DNA of 55,360 nt. It comes from Oscillatoriales cyanobacterium PMM_0080 (GTDB taxonomy: Bacteria; Cyanobacteriota; Cyanobacteriia; Cyanobacteriales; Microcoleaceae). The translations under genes and the position numbers were made by a program. The notes under the pieces are model-generated. The model ran no database searches, was not told the origin of the DNA, and saw nothing but the letters and a program-made list of their open reading frames with translations. Position 1 is the first letter of the stretch; the number at the start of each line of letters is the position of its first letter. The stretch covers positions 1-55,360 of the forward strand of contig CASBQF010000137.1 of the NCBI GenBank assembly GCA_949127775.1, written 5' to 3'. Positions 1 through 9,300 of this stretch are shown here, in pieces.

Positions 1-1958
1 TCCAAGCCACAGGCAGCTTTACAGGAGCCAATTTCAACTACAGCGCCACCGACAACAGCGGCGCTACCAGTCCCGCTACTGCCACTGTTGCTGCTGTCCC
101 AGGGGCGACGCCAACTCCGCTACCAACTCCGACGCCAACTCCAGCGCCGATTCCGACGCCCCTACCAAGTTTAGTTACTGAGCCAGATTTGGAGTGTGAC
201 TGCGAGCCTTTGGTAGGAAAACCGGGAATTAACTTTCCCCTACCAACACAACCGCCTCGGATTTCATTTAACAGGCCGATTACACAACTTGGAGAAGGAC
301 AAACTACCAAAGGAACCGATCGCAACGACGTGATCTTCGATGCCAAAGGCAACCAAAAAATCATTGGTTTTAAAGGTAATGACTTGCTTTTAGGCAAAGA
401 TGGTGCAGACGAAATTCAGGGCGATGAAGGCAATGACACCCTTTTTGGCGACACCGAACCGGATATTATTTACGCTGGCCGGGATAACGATTTCATCTTC
501 GCTGGCAAAGATAACGACTGGATTGCTGGTGAGTTAGGGTCAGATACCATTTTGGGCGATCGAGGTAACGATACGATTCTCGGAGACACTGGGCAGAACA
601 ACTCCCAAAATCCTGACAATGCTCGCGATTTGATCTTCGGAGGCGACGGTGCAGACGTAATCAACGCTGGCGAGGGCAACGATACCATCCATGCTGGCAA
701 AGATAATGATCTTGCCCTTGGAGGTAAAGAAAATGACTTGATCTGGGGCGAACTCGGCTCCGATACTCTGTTGGGTGGTACTGGAGACGACACCTTACTG
801 GGCGGAAACCAAGACAAGGGAGCCATCGACAGCCAGGGACGCGACCTCCTGTACGGAGGCGACGGTAACGACTTCCTCAGTGGGCAAGAAAACGACGATA
901 CGCTGATTTCGGGCAAAGGTAACGATCGGACTTACGGAGGCAAAGGTAATGACCTAATATTTGGTCAACTCGGCTCCGATACTCTCTACGGCGGCGAAGG
1001 TATTGATACCATCCTCGGTGACAGCGGCAGTTCCAATCCTGTTGGGGATGCTGTTGAACAAGACTTAATCTTTGGTGGCACCGGTGGGGACATCATCGGC
1101 GGCGGTAACGGTGAAGATACCGTCCAAGCCGGCAAAGGCAACGATTGCGTTTGGGGCGGCAAGGATAATGACCTCATCTGGGGCGAAATCGGTAACGATA
1201 GCCTTACCGGAGATAGCGGTAACGACACTATTTACGGCGGTGTTCGAGATTTCCAGCGCGAAGATATCGATGGGATGGACTGGATCTTTGGTAACAGGGG
1301 CTCTGACTTGCTATTCGGTATGGAATCTGACGATACCATCGCCGGCGGTAAAGCCAACGATGACATTTACGGCGGCAAGGGTAACGACTTGATACACGGA
1401 GACCAAGGCGACGACTTGATTTACGGTGGTGACGGTAGCGATGAGATTTGTGGCGACGACGGCAACGATACCATTTTTGGCGATCGGTCTGATAATCGTG
1501 GAGTCCCAGCGGGTGCAAACGGTCAGCAAGAGTGCATCAACGGCGGTGCTGGCAACGATTTGGCCTACGGAAACGAAGGCGAAGATACCCTTAATGGCGA
1601 TGCTGGTAACGATACCCTCTACGGCGGTAAAGATAACGACATCCTGTTTGGCGGCGAAGGAGATGACATTCTGTTTGGAGGCTCAGGTGACAATACTTTA
1701 TCGGGAGGTGCTGGCAGCGATCAATTTGTTTTGGGTGCTCTCCAGGGCTCGAATACTATTCTTAACTTCGAGGTTGGCATCGATAAATTGGTGTTGACAG
1801 GTGGACTGAGTTTCCAGCAGTTGCAATTTAGCGCCACTCCTGACGGTTCGTTGTTGCGAGTAGTAGGAACCGATCGGGTTTTAGCTAACTTTGTCGGAGG
1901 TAATGGGGCGATCGGCTCCTCGGATTTCTTATCCAATCTCTTACGCGCTGAAGGTTAA
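1..1958 (+). CDS. RTX calcium-binding repeat protein, 3' part (5' end outside window)
   Basis: The reading frame is already open at base 3 and ends at TAA 1956-1958, so the gene starts before the window; the in-frame TTG at 189 is not a convincing start. The first ~30 visible residues (GSFTGANFNYSATDNSGATS region) look like the end of an Ig/cadherin-like or DUF11-type extracellular repeat. A short Pro-Thr linker (about bases 100-165) and then some 20 hemolysin-type nonapeptide repeats of the form GGxGxDxxx (bases ~300-1700) follow. These repeats bind Ca2+ as a parallel beta-roll and are typical of proteins exported by type I secretion. The last ~80 residues (GSDQFVLG... to the stop) are the usual C-terminal cap of cyanobacterial RTX proteins, where the secretion signal is expected. 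The RTX block closely resembles that of the gene at 49213. The N-terminal function cannot be seen. Extracellular location is inferred from the family. Confidence 0.9.
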   Translation, partial: QATGSFTGANFNYSATDNSGATSPATATVAAVPGATPTPLPTPTPTPAPIPTPLPSLVTEPDLECDCEPLVGKPGINFPLPTQPPRISFNRPITQLGEGQTTKGTDRNDVIFDAKGNQKIIGFKGNDLLLGKDGADEIQGDEGNDTLFGDTEPDIIYAGRDNDFIFAGKDNDWIAGELGSDTILGDRGNDTILGDTGQNNSQNPDNARDLIFGGDGADVINAGEGNDTIHAGKDNDLALGGKENDLIWGELGSDTLLGGTGDDTLLGGNQDKGAIDSQGRDLLYGGDGNDFLSGQENDDTLISGKGNDRTYGGKGNDLIFGQLGSDTLYGGEGIDTILGDSGSSNPVGDAVEQDLIFGGTGGDIIGGGNGEDTVQAGKGNDCVWGGKDNDLIWGEIGNDSLTGDSGNDTIYGGVRDFQREDIDGMDWIFGNRGSDLLFGMESDDTIAGGKANDDIYGGKGNDLIHGDQGDDLIYGGDGSDEICGDDGNDTIFGDRSDNRGVPAGANGQQECINGGAGNDLAYGNEGEDTLNGDAGNDTLYGGKDNDILFGGEGDDILFGGSGDNTLSGGAGSDQFVLGALQGSNTILNFEVGIDKLVLTGGLSFQQLQFSATPDGSLLRVVGTDRVLANFVGGNGAIGSSDFLSNLLRAEG

Positions 1959-1990
1959 AATTGGGGGCGAAAGTCTCCTATTCTCATGAC

Positions 1991-2027
1991 AAAATGCCAC
2001 AGCACTTTTGAGCTGCTGTGGCATTTT
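1991..2027 (+). terminator. Rho-independent terminator after the RTX gene
   Basis: A perfect 14-bp stem (1991-2004 with 2014-2027) and a 9-nt loop, with a run of T at the 3' side and A at the 5' side, lies 32 nt after the RTX stop codon. The A-rich upstream arm means it could also terminate transcription from the other direction. Confidence 0.9.
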
Positions 2028-2076
2028 TCACATACCAGAAAAAAGAAGTGAATTCGTCCCCGTTCCCAGTTATCTC

Positions 2077-2345
2077 AATTCCGATGTAACCAAAATTAAT
2101 ATAACCCGAAATCAGGAAACGGCAGTGCCGTCTCCCTACAATTAATCGTGGTAGGGAAACGGCACTGCCGTGTCCTCTATCTAATTTCGGCGCAGCCGGA
2201 ATTTATCTAATATCAATTCCGGTTACATCGAAATTATTAATATTACTGAAATCAAGAGACTGCACGTGCCGTTTTTTGCGCGATTAATCGTGGTAGGGAA
2301 ACGGCACTGCCGTGTCCTCTATATAATTCCGGCGCAGCCGGAATT
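2077..2345. repeat. Two tandem ~130-bp units of palindromic intergenic repeat
   Basis: Unit 1 (2077-2203) and unit 2 (2215-2345) share the order AATTCCG-TTAC... / ACGGCAGTGCCGT-type palindrome / GGTAGGGAAACGGCACTGCC / GGCGCAGCCGGAATT. The 'acggcaNtgccgt' palindrome also occurs at 52573 and twice at 52655-52717, so it belongs to an interspersed family. No coding potential is seen. Confidence 0.8.
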
Positions 2346-2393
2346 GATATTACCAATCCTGCACTATAGCAGTTCTCAAGCGTGGTGAGGTAT

Positions 2394-2429
2394 GCCCTGT
2401 TTGGCCTGTTTGGCCTGTTTGGCCTGTTT
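2394..2429. repeat. Tandem 9-mer repeat GGCCTGTTT
   Basis: Three perfect copies of GGCCTGTTT (2403-2429) are preceded by one variant copy (GCCCTGTTT, 2394-2402) and followed by a broken one. It is a simple short tandem repeat in gene-free DNA. Confidence 0.85.
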
Positions 2430-2435
2430 GGCCTT

Positions 2436-2544
2436 TTATACCATTTTTCTGACCTATGTGCTATGGATGAACTCTTAGCCCCCCCCTTACTAAGGGGGGG
2501 TTGGTGGGGTAATCTCTAACGCTACTTTAAAAAAATGGTATTAA
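2436..2544. repeat. Possible small inverted-repeat element with C7/G7 hairpin
   Basis: The arms TTATACCATTTTT (2436-2448) and AAAAATGGTATTAA (2531-2544) are inverted copies with one inserted base. Between them is a strong hairpin made of CCCCCCCTTA / TAAGGGGGGG (2480-2500). The arrangement is MITE-like, but no target duplication could be assigned. The right arm touches the 3' end of the acetyltransferase gene. Confidence 0.45.
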
Positions 2545-2553
2545 ATACTGAGT

Positions 2554-3180
2554 TCACGAAAGCACAATCTGCTTGCGTAAAAACAGCCGTCGCGGCTGGC
2601 CGAAAACCCAACAAGTCCAATTCCAATCCACCTGTTGTAAGCGGTAGCCGGCTTGATAGTACAACTGTCTCGCCGGATGATTATTTTCCAAAACGTGGAG
2701 GTATATCTCCGAAAATCCCCATTCTTTGGCTATATCCTCGCAGTTGCTGAGTAATAATTGAGCAACTCCCTGCCGCCGATACTCCGGATGAACAGCTAAA
2801 TTTGACAAATAAGGATAGTCAGAACTCGGGATTTGCCAAGGGAAGCGAGAACGCAGAGCCATTTCTATGGTTCCTGTTATGCACTGATCTCGTCGGTGCG
2901 ATCGCACTTTCTGCGTTCCCTCCTCGCGTGAGACTAGCTCAGCAACCAGACAAATATAATGTTCTACTTTAGAACGCAGTCGATTTTTTAAATCTTCGTA
3001 AATGCCTAAACGCAACACCGGATATATCCATTCTACAAACCCCTCGCGGGAATAAAAACTCATGGCCAAAATATCGGCTAGCTGCGTTAAGTCGTTCAAC
3101 GCAGCGACGCGGATCGAAAAGCCAGAAAGTCCGGGAGTTTGTTGTTGGTGAGACGGTGAGGAAAAAAAGGAAGTATTCAC
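2554..3180 (-). CDS. GNAT-family N-acetyltransferase
   Basis: The 208-residue product has a clear GNAT fold signature in its second half: the beta4-alpha3 segment LSNLAVHPEYRRQGVAQLLL (about residues 126-145) carries the R/Q-x-x-G-x-G/A acetyl-CoA pyrophosphate loop. It is followed by ENNHPARQLYYQAGY (about 164-178), the usual motif B. Such proteins transfer an acetyl group from acetyl-CoA to an amine; the substrate cannot be told from sequence. The start is GTG at 3180; no better ATG is available without losing the beginning of the domain. The first ~20 residues are polar and probably disordered. The gene stands alone between long repeat-bearing intergenic stretches. Family assignment is secure, substrate unknown. 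Confidence 0.92.
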   Translation of the reverse strand: MNTSFFSSPSHQQQTPGLSGFSIRVAALNDLTQLADILAMSFYSREGFVEWIYPVLRLGIYEDLKNRLRSKVEHYICLVAELVSREEGTQKVRSHRRDQCITGTIEMALRSRFPWQIPSSDYPYLSNLAVHPEYRRQGVAQLLLSNCEDIAKEWGFSEIYLHVLENNHPARQLYYQAGYRLQQVDWNWTCWVFGQPRRLFLRKQIVLS

Positions 3181-3695
3181 AATTCCAGGTCACTATATTA
3201 ATACTTTTTACGCTAGTTTTTCAGATGCCAAACTGAGAAAAATTACTGACGTCATACTAATTTTATCACGTAATTTATAGGCGTTTATTAGCAGAATTAA
3301 ATCACATTTTTTTGTGCTTAAGTTTAAGTAGGATCTAATGTAACTTAGAAAATTTCAGCATTTTAAACTAAATTTCGGCTCAATCAAAACCAATTCCCTA
3401 ATACTAGATTTCTAGGTAGTGCCAAAGGTATTAAAAACAATCAAAAAGGTTTTAACGTCTGGTTGCCGACACCCTCGCACTCTTTGCTTACGGAAATACC
3501 CGATCGCCTAAAATGTATCGGTCAAGCGGTAATTGCAAAACTCGCAAAACTCAACGACGTTTGATTGATTTTAACATCGGGGACGCCAATCGATCGAATG
3601 TTCGTCGCCGACCCCAGAACCTGATAACCCAACTTTGGGCAGTTTTGGGCTTCATTGCCCGTCACGGGAGCGAGCCGGCTTTACCTGTTTTACCT

Positions 3696-3769
3696 TTTAG
3701 CTCGATCGAGGTGCTGCGACACTCTGCGCTGCGGGCGATCGAGACTTTCAAAACCTCGATCGAGCTAAA
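3696..3769. repeat. 16-bp perfect inverted repeat around CGATCG cores
   Basis: TTTAGCTCGATCGAGG at 3696-3711 is exactly repeated in inverse orientation at 3754-3769, with 42 nt between. Weaker complementarity extends outward (CTGTTTTACC / GGCCGGTTT region). It is a potential cruciform or hairpin of unknown role. Confidence 0.75.
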
Positions 3770-3937
3770 TGGCCGGTTTCCACAAAGTACATCCCTAGCT
3801 AAGATTAACAGATGGATGCTCAAGCTTGCGGTGTTTCGTCGCAGTAATTTGCCGATCGAAAGTCTGCCCAAAGCACCAGAGATGCCACGATTAGGGGAAA
3901 AAGTGCAAGTCTAACTCCGATCGATCGTACAGCAATT

Positions 3938-4024
3938 GCACCCGCTCTCAGGGCGCTCCGGCGGCTCAGTTGGTCAATCAACCCCCTAATATCAGTCAGG
4001 GCAAGGGCGCTGGAGAGCGGGTGC
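3938..4024. repeat. Inverted repeat GCACCCGCTCTC
   Basis: GCACCCGCTCTC (3938-3949) pairs perfectly with GAGAGCGGGTGC (4013-4024), with an imperfect inner continuation (AGGGCGCT / AGGGCGCTG both present). The ends may mark a small palindromic element, but no flanking duplication is seen. Confidence 0.65.
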
Positions 4025-4397
4025 ATCTCATTTTCGCAAACATATTCGTAGGGGCTCTGGCATTTCGGTAGTAAATCTCTGGTTCTCGCTCATAAATTGT
4101 CTGTCAAAATGCTTCGCTTCGTTCTTCCACTCATTGATACGCAACCGCCGGAGCGCCGGCTAGATCCCGCGATCGGACTAAAGTTGCTGTAATCTTTCGA
4201 GAAAAACACAGGTGAATATATTGAGTGCATATTATATCGTGCTGCGAACTGTTTTCACCGAAAGACGAACGGGAAGCCCCTGGCTGTCTTACATGGGGAG
4301 GAACGTGGCTGCGACTTACTTAGTCGCCCACATTTCTATTCCTAATTAATAATTTGATATGAGGTGACAGAGTATGATACAAGAAGGAGGAGTCAAA

Positions 4398-5648
4398 ATG
4401 TTTAGATGCCAACAAAATCTAATTAATCCCAATAAAGACCTCAAAGCAATTTTAGAATTCCTTTGCAGTGAATCATCAAAATTGACTAATTGCGGCATCT
4501 ATTATGCTCGTCAAATGTACTTTAAGACACGTAAAATACCGAGTAGAGCAGATTTGCATAAAGTATTAGGTACTGAAAATCGCAACTTGCACTATAAAGC
4601 ATTTTATTCGGATACCGCACAGCAGATTTTAACTACTGTTGCCGAATCTTTTAAGTCCTACATTGGACTATTAAAAGGCATTAAGGAAGGGACAGTAACT
4701 CAAAGACCGAGACTACCCGATTATCGACAGGGTGGTCTAGCTTTAGTGACGTATACATGGCGCTCCGTAAAGCTGAAAGACGGCCTATTGAGATTCCCGC
4801 TGGGTACTAAAGTGAAAGCCTGGTTTGGACTCGATGCTTTCTATCTACCTTTGCCCACAAACTTAGACCACAAAGCAATCAAAGAGTATCGAATCCTACC
4901 TAGAAACGGCTGCTTTTACTTGGAATTAATCTACAAAACTGAGACTGTTCAAGCAGATGTAGACCCATCTAAAGCTTTGATGATCGACCACGGAATCAAC
5001 AATTGGCTGACTTGTGTAAGCAATAGTGGGACTAGCTTTATTATTGATGGGTTGCACCTAAAGTCTATTAATCAAGGATATAATAAGCGCGTTGCTTTTT
5101 TGAGGGAAGGGAAAGCGAATGATTATTGGTCAAAACGACTTGAGAGATTGACTGAAAATCGTAATCGAATGATGAGAGATGCTATCAACCAAGCTGCTCG
5201 GAAGGTGATTAATCATTGTTTGGCCAACAATCTGGGTACTGTGATATTCGGCTGGAACACTGGCCTGAAGAATGCCATTAATCTTGGGTCTAAAACAAAT
5301 CAGAATTTTGTGCAAATTCCGACGGGCAGACTCAAGACTATAATTGCTAAACTGTGCGAAAGATACGGGATTAAGTTTGTAGAAACGGAAGAGTCATATA
5401 CTTCCAAAGCTTCATTTGTTGACCTTGATTTGTTACCTAAATTCTGCGAAAAACCAGAAGGGTGGCAAGCAAGTGGCAAACGAGTTAAGCGCGGATTGTA
5501 TCGTACTCTTGAAGGTTTGTTGATTAATGCTGACTGCAATGGTGCAGCTAATATCGGTCGAAAAGTAGCGGCAACTTTGGGGATGAGTCTCAAGGGAGTC
5601 AGTAGAGGTGCCTTGATAACGCCTTTGAGAGTCCCTTTGTGGTCTTAG
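4398..5648 (+). CDS. tnpB: TnpB, RNA-guided nuclease of an IS200/IS605-type element
   Basis: The start at 4398 is preferred over ATG 4374 because GGAGGAG sits just upstream of it; the product is then 416 residues, normal for TnpB. The RuvC-like nuclease triad is present: D197 in LMIDHGINN, E332 in TEESYTSKAS and D379 in INADCNGAANIGRK. The first motif reads IDHG instead of the usual IDLG. The Cys4 zinc finger between E and the last D is absent; in its place is GKRVKRGLYR, as in a known TnpB subfamily without zinc ligands. TnpB proteins cut DNA guided by an omega-RNA derived from the element's 3' end and favour retention of the element. No tnpA is seen nearby, so this is a TnpB-only (IS1341-like) copy. 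Confidence 0.93.
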   Translation: MFRCQQNLINPNKDLKAILEFLCSESSKLTNCGIYYARQMYFKTRKIPSRADLHKVLGTENRNLHYKAFYSDTAQQILTTVAESFKSYIGLLKGIKEGTVTQRPRLPDYRQGGLALVTYTWRSVKLKDGLLRFPLGTKVKAWFGLDAFYLPLPTNLDHKAIKEYRILPRNGCFYLELIYKTETVQADVDPSKALMIDHGINNWLTCVSNSGTSFIIDGLHLKSINQGYNKRVAFLREGKANDYWSKRLERLTENRNRMMRDAINQAARKVINHCLANNLGTVIFGWNTGLKNAINLGSKTNQNFVQIPTGRLKTIIAKLCERYGIKFVETEESYTSKASFVDLDLLPKFCEKPEGWQASGKRVKRGLYRTLEGLLINADCNGAANIGRKVAATLGMSLKGVSRGALITPLRVPLWS

Positions 5649-5654
5649 TCAAGA

Positions 5655-5685
5655 ATCCCCCTGATTCATCAGTGGGGAGTATCAA
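5655..5685 (+). other. Candidate right end / omega-RNA hairpin of the TnpB element
   Basis: Just 7 nt after the tnpB stop, TCCCC...TGAT/ATCA...GGGGA (5656-5678) forms a hairpin followed by GTATCAA. Hairpins of this kind mark the right end of IS605-family elements. In TnpB systems the same end forms the scaffold and guide of the omega-RNA. The exact boundary and any guide sequence are inferred. Confidence 0.6.
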
Positions 5686-5840
5686 ATACCAGATCAAACT
5701 GATCGGTGGAACGAGAATAGAAGATAAATTTGGCGAATCAAATCACAATCAGGACGCTTATTCCTATGTATTATGAGATATCGATACGACTGTTAGAAGT
5801 GCCGGATTTGATTTTCCTCTCCTGCATAAAGGTGAAGGTT

Positions 5841-5878
5841 AACAGTTGACAGTTGACAGTTGACAGTTGACAGTTGAC
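5841..5878. repeat. Heptamer tandem repeat (ACAGTTG)n
   Basis: About five copies of the 7-mer ACAGTTG in head-to-tail order. The same heptamer recurs at 26942-26970 and 27984-28018. Short tandemly repeated heptamers are a known feature of filamentous cyanobacterial genomes. Confidence 0.9.
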
Positions 5879-5917
5879 GCTTCGACTACGCGAGCGGCAC
5901 CGCAGTTGATAGCGAAG

Positions 5918-5952
5918 TTTTTAGGCAGGGGCTTAAATCCCCTGCCTAAAAA
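5918..5952. terminator. Perfect 14-bp hairpin, terminator-like
   Basis: TTTTTAGGCAGGGG (5918-5931) pairs perfectly with 5939-5952 around the loop CTTAAAT. T and A runs at either end would allow it to act as a bidirectional terminator. A similar GGGGGCTTAAATCC motif follows at 5969, so it may instead be a remnant of a repeated element end. Confidence 0.55.
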
Positions 5953-6328
5953 CAATCCACCTTTAGGTGGGGGCTTAAATCCTCTGTGAAGGGTCAAGGA
6001 CACTTCCGGCAAGACGAGTTTATGTAAAGATAGTTAAATAATCAAATTGGGGTGTACGACAGAAAACTGTAGCTTGTGAACAATTACGAATTGAACACCC
6101 AGATATCAAAAATTAATGTTGATTTTTGCTTCGGAAAATTCAGAGCAATTTCAGATTGATACATTATTGTGACTTCAACAATGGAAATCTCTAAAAAGCC
6201 TGTTTTGATCGGGCTTTGCTGGCTGTTCCCCAAGAATTATGGGAGATGTCTAATGGAAATCGGCGAATTATTCCTTTCATCAGACTTATTAATAAATCGA
6301 ACTGCCCCGGGGCACAGGAGAACGGTGC

Positions 6329-9300
6329 ATGAATTCCCAAGAAAATCCTAAGATAAAAATTCTGGTTGTCGATGACGAACCGGATAACCTCGACTTGCTT
6401 TACCGCACCTTCCATCGGGAGTACAAAGTGCTCAGAGCCGAATCTGGCCCCGCTGCCCTTGAAATTTTGGCAAGGGAGGGAGAAGTTGCCGTGATTATCT
6501 CCGATCAACGAATGCCAAAAATGAGCGGTACGGAGTTTCTCAGTCTGACGGCGGCTCAATACCCGGATGTGATCCGAATTATTTTAACTGGCTATACGGA
6601 TGTTGAAGATTTAGTCGAAGCGATTAATGCTGGCAAAGTATTCAAATATGTTACCAAGCCTTGGGATGCTGAAGACCTCAGAGCTCTTGTCAGTCAAGCT
6701 GTTGATACTCACAATATCCTGAAGGCACGCACGAATGAACTGCGCAGAGCTCTCTCGCAAGAATCGCTGCTTTATGCCGTTACCAATACTATTCGATCGG
6801 CTCCCAATTACCAGCAAATGCTGCAAAGAATTGTGGAAACTATCGGGCAGATGTTTGAGGTGAGTTGCTGTCTGCTACGGCCTTTCCAAGACGGCAGGGT
6901 GGCCGATGAGTGGTTCGTTTACCAGAATGGCGATGCTGAAGCTAGACCAGATGATGATACTGCTGGACTTTCCCCAGATTTGCTGCCGGCTTTGGTTTGG
7001 GAAACTCTGGATGTGGAGGTGATTCAAGATGCCCAAACTGACTCACGAGTTTTAAACGGGGATAATCAGCGACAGCAGGCTTACCAAGCTGCGAATATTC
7101 GATCGAGCTTGATCGTACCGCTGTTTTACCAAATGGAACTGATGGCAGTCTTGGCGCTGCACTCCTTCGATCGACCGCGCCGATGGGCAGACCACGATGT
7201 ACAGTTGGTAATTACGGTGGCAGACCAAGCGGCTTTGGCGCTTTCTCAAGCCCGGGCTTACGAACAGGTGCGGGCCCTGGCAAAGCGCGAGGCCTTGGTC
7301 AATACTATTACTACGGCAATTCGATCGAGCCTCGACCCCCAAAATATTTTTGCAGCCATTACTCAACAACTTGGTCAAGCTTTGCAAGTTGACGGCTGCG
7401 CCCTATCTCTGTGGACAGAAGATGATGAATACGTTCAGTGCGTAGGGCTCTACGACACAACTAGGGATAGTGTGTCTGTGGAACAGGGTTTTAACAATCC
7501 AGAGGTAGTTGGGAACCTTCCCGACGTTGAGGCTGCCGCTGCTGCGAGTGCTGCTCTTAACACTCGTGGCTGGGTTTTTGCCCATCCTTCCCTGCCTCAG
7601 TCTTTGGTGCCGATTCGGGGCAATCCGGTGTTGCTACAAGTTATGGTATCAAAAGAGCCGGTGGCGATCGAAGACCTCAACGAACGCCCCGATTTAAATG
7701 TTACAGAACTGCAAGTTCGATCGCCAGCTCGCGCCCTGTTAGTCGTTCCTTTGCTCTCGGAAGGCCAAATCATCGGCAGCATTTCCCTGCGCCAAAATCG
7801 TAGCACTCGCTCTTGGAACCTCTCAGACATTGACCTGGCTCAAATAGTGGCAACTCAAGCGGCTCTGGCCGTGCAGCAGTCGCGCCTCTACCAGACTACC
7901 AGACAGCAGGCAGAACGGCTCCTGGAAGCCGATCGGCTCAAAACCGAATTTTTCCAAAATATCTCCCACGAATTCCGCACGCCTCTAACACTAACTATCG
8001 GGCCTCTCGAATCAGCTTGCGGCCGCAAAGAAGACTTACCCTACGAACAAGCAGTAATCGCCTTGCGCAATTCCCGCCGCCTCCTGCGCTTGGTAAATCA
8101 ACTACTGGACTTGCAGCGTCTCGATGCCGGACGGATGCAGCCGAGTTTTCGCCCCTGCGATTTAGTCGGTTTTTGTTACTCTACCGCAGAGTCATTCCGC
8201 TCCTACTGCGAGAAAAAAGGACTGCAATTAATTACCCAACTGCAAGAATGTCCATTACTTTATTTGGATATTGAAAGATTTGACAAAGTTATTTACAACC
8301 TGCTATCAAATGCTGTCAAATTCACCCCAGAAGGCGGAACAATCACACTGACAGTGGAACCAGCGGGCGCTCACTGCTTGTTGCAAGTAAAAGACACCGG
8401 CATCGGCATTCGCACCGAACAAATTCCCTATTTGTTTGAGCGCTTTCACCAAGCCGAAGGTTCTGCCAGCCGTTCCTACGAAGGCAGCGGTTTAGGTTTG
8501 GCACTTGTCAAAGAATTAGTCGAACTCCACGGCGGTCAAATTTCCGTCGAGTCAGTTTACGGGGAAGGTACTACTTTTACCGTTTGGCTGCACTTCGGTT
8601 CTACTCACTTACCTCCAGAACGGGTACTAGAAATCCCCGCCGAGTTTCACTCATCCAAAGCAGCGGTGGAACTGGCAGATGTGGAAGCAGATTTGTCGGA
8701 AGATGCGGCAGAAAATCCTAACTTAGAGGCTCTCGAACCGATAAATTCAGAAACAGCAGTCGGAACGGTTTTGGTGGTTGACGACAATCCAGATTTGCGC
8801 TTTTATGTATCGGGAATTCTGCGAGATTCCGGCTTTGCAGTTTTCCTTGCCCGCAACGGACAAGAAGGATTTGCCGTGGCAAAAAGTCGCCGTCCAGATT
8901 TGATTTTAACGGATTTGATGATGCCTTTGGTCTCTGGTTTGGATTTGATTAGGATGATTCGAGAGGATGAGGAATTGAAGGGAACTCCGGCAATTTTGCT
9001 GACTGCCAAAGCGGACGAGGATACTCGAATTGAAGGAGTAGAACGGGGTGCTGATGCTTATTTGTCTAAGCCTTTTAACGATCGCGAATTGTTGGCAGAA
9101 GTACGAAATTTAATCGCCCTCAAACAAAACGAGCGCCGAGTGCAGCAGTTGAACAGTTATTTAACTGAGTCGGTGCTGCGCCGATTTTTGCCGCCGTCGA
9201 TGGTGAAGGCCGCAGCGGCTGGAGATTTGGCCCTGGATTTGCGTCCGGAACCGCGTTTGATTACTATTTTGTTTAGTGATATTGTCGGTTTTACTGAAAT

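Larger units (their letters stand above)
3181..4397. other. Long gene-free stretch upstream of the TnpB gene
   Basis: About 1.2 kb without a convincing gene. It holds two separate inverted repeats (3696-3769 and 3938-4024, listed separately) and a small hairpin GCGACT/AGTCGC at 4311-4327 with flanking GTGG/CCAC pairing. That hairpin lies ~70 nt before the TnpB start and could be part of the left end of the IS element. An open frame at 3513-3914 is rejected because the inverted repeat lies inside it and creates matching peptides on both strands. Confidence 0.6.
5686..6328. other. Gene-free region with heptamer repeats and hairpins
   Basis: About 640 bp without a supported gene. It contains the ACAGTTG heptamer array (5841-5878), the perfect hairpin at 5918-5952 and a second small hairpin CCACC/GGTGG (5957-5970). 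The promoter of the downstream kinase-cyclase should lie in the last ~300 bp, but no box stands out. Confidence 0.6.

Noticed and set aside
2480-2500. C7/G7 hairpin as a transcription terminator
   Set aside because: No T-run follows it and it lies inside an inverted-repeat element, so an element-internal palindrome is more likely.
3513-3914. 133-residue open frame on the + strand
   Set aside because: A 16-bp inverted repeat inside it generates the same SSIEVL/TSIEL peptides on both strands; there is no recognisable domain and no ribosome site, so it is read as palindromic non-coding DNA.
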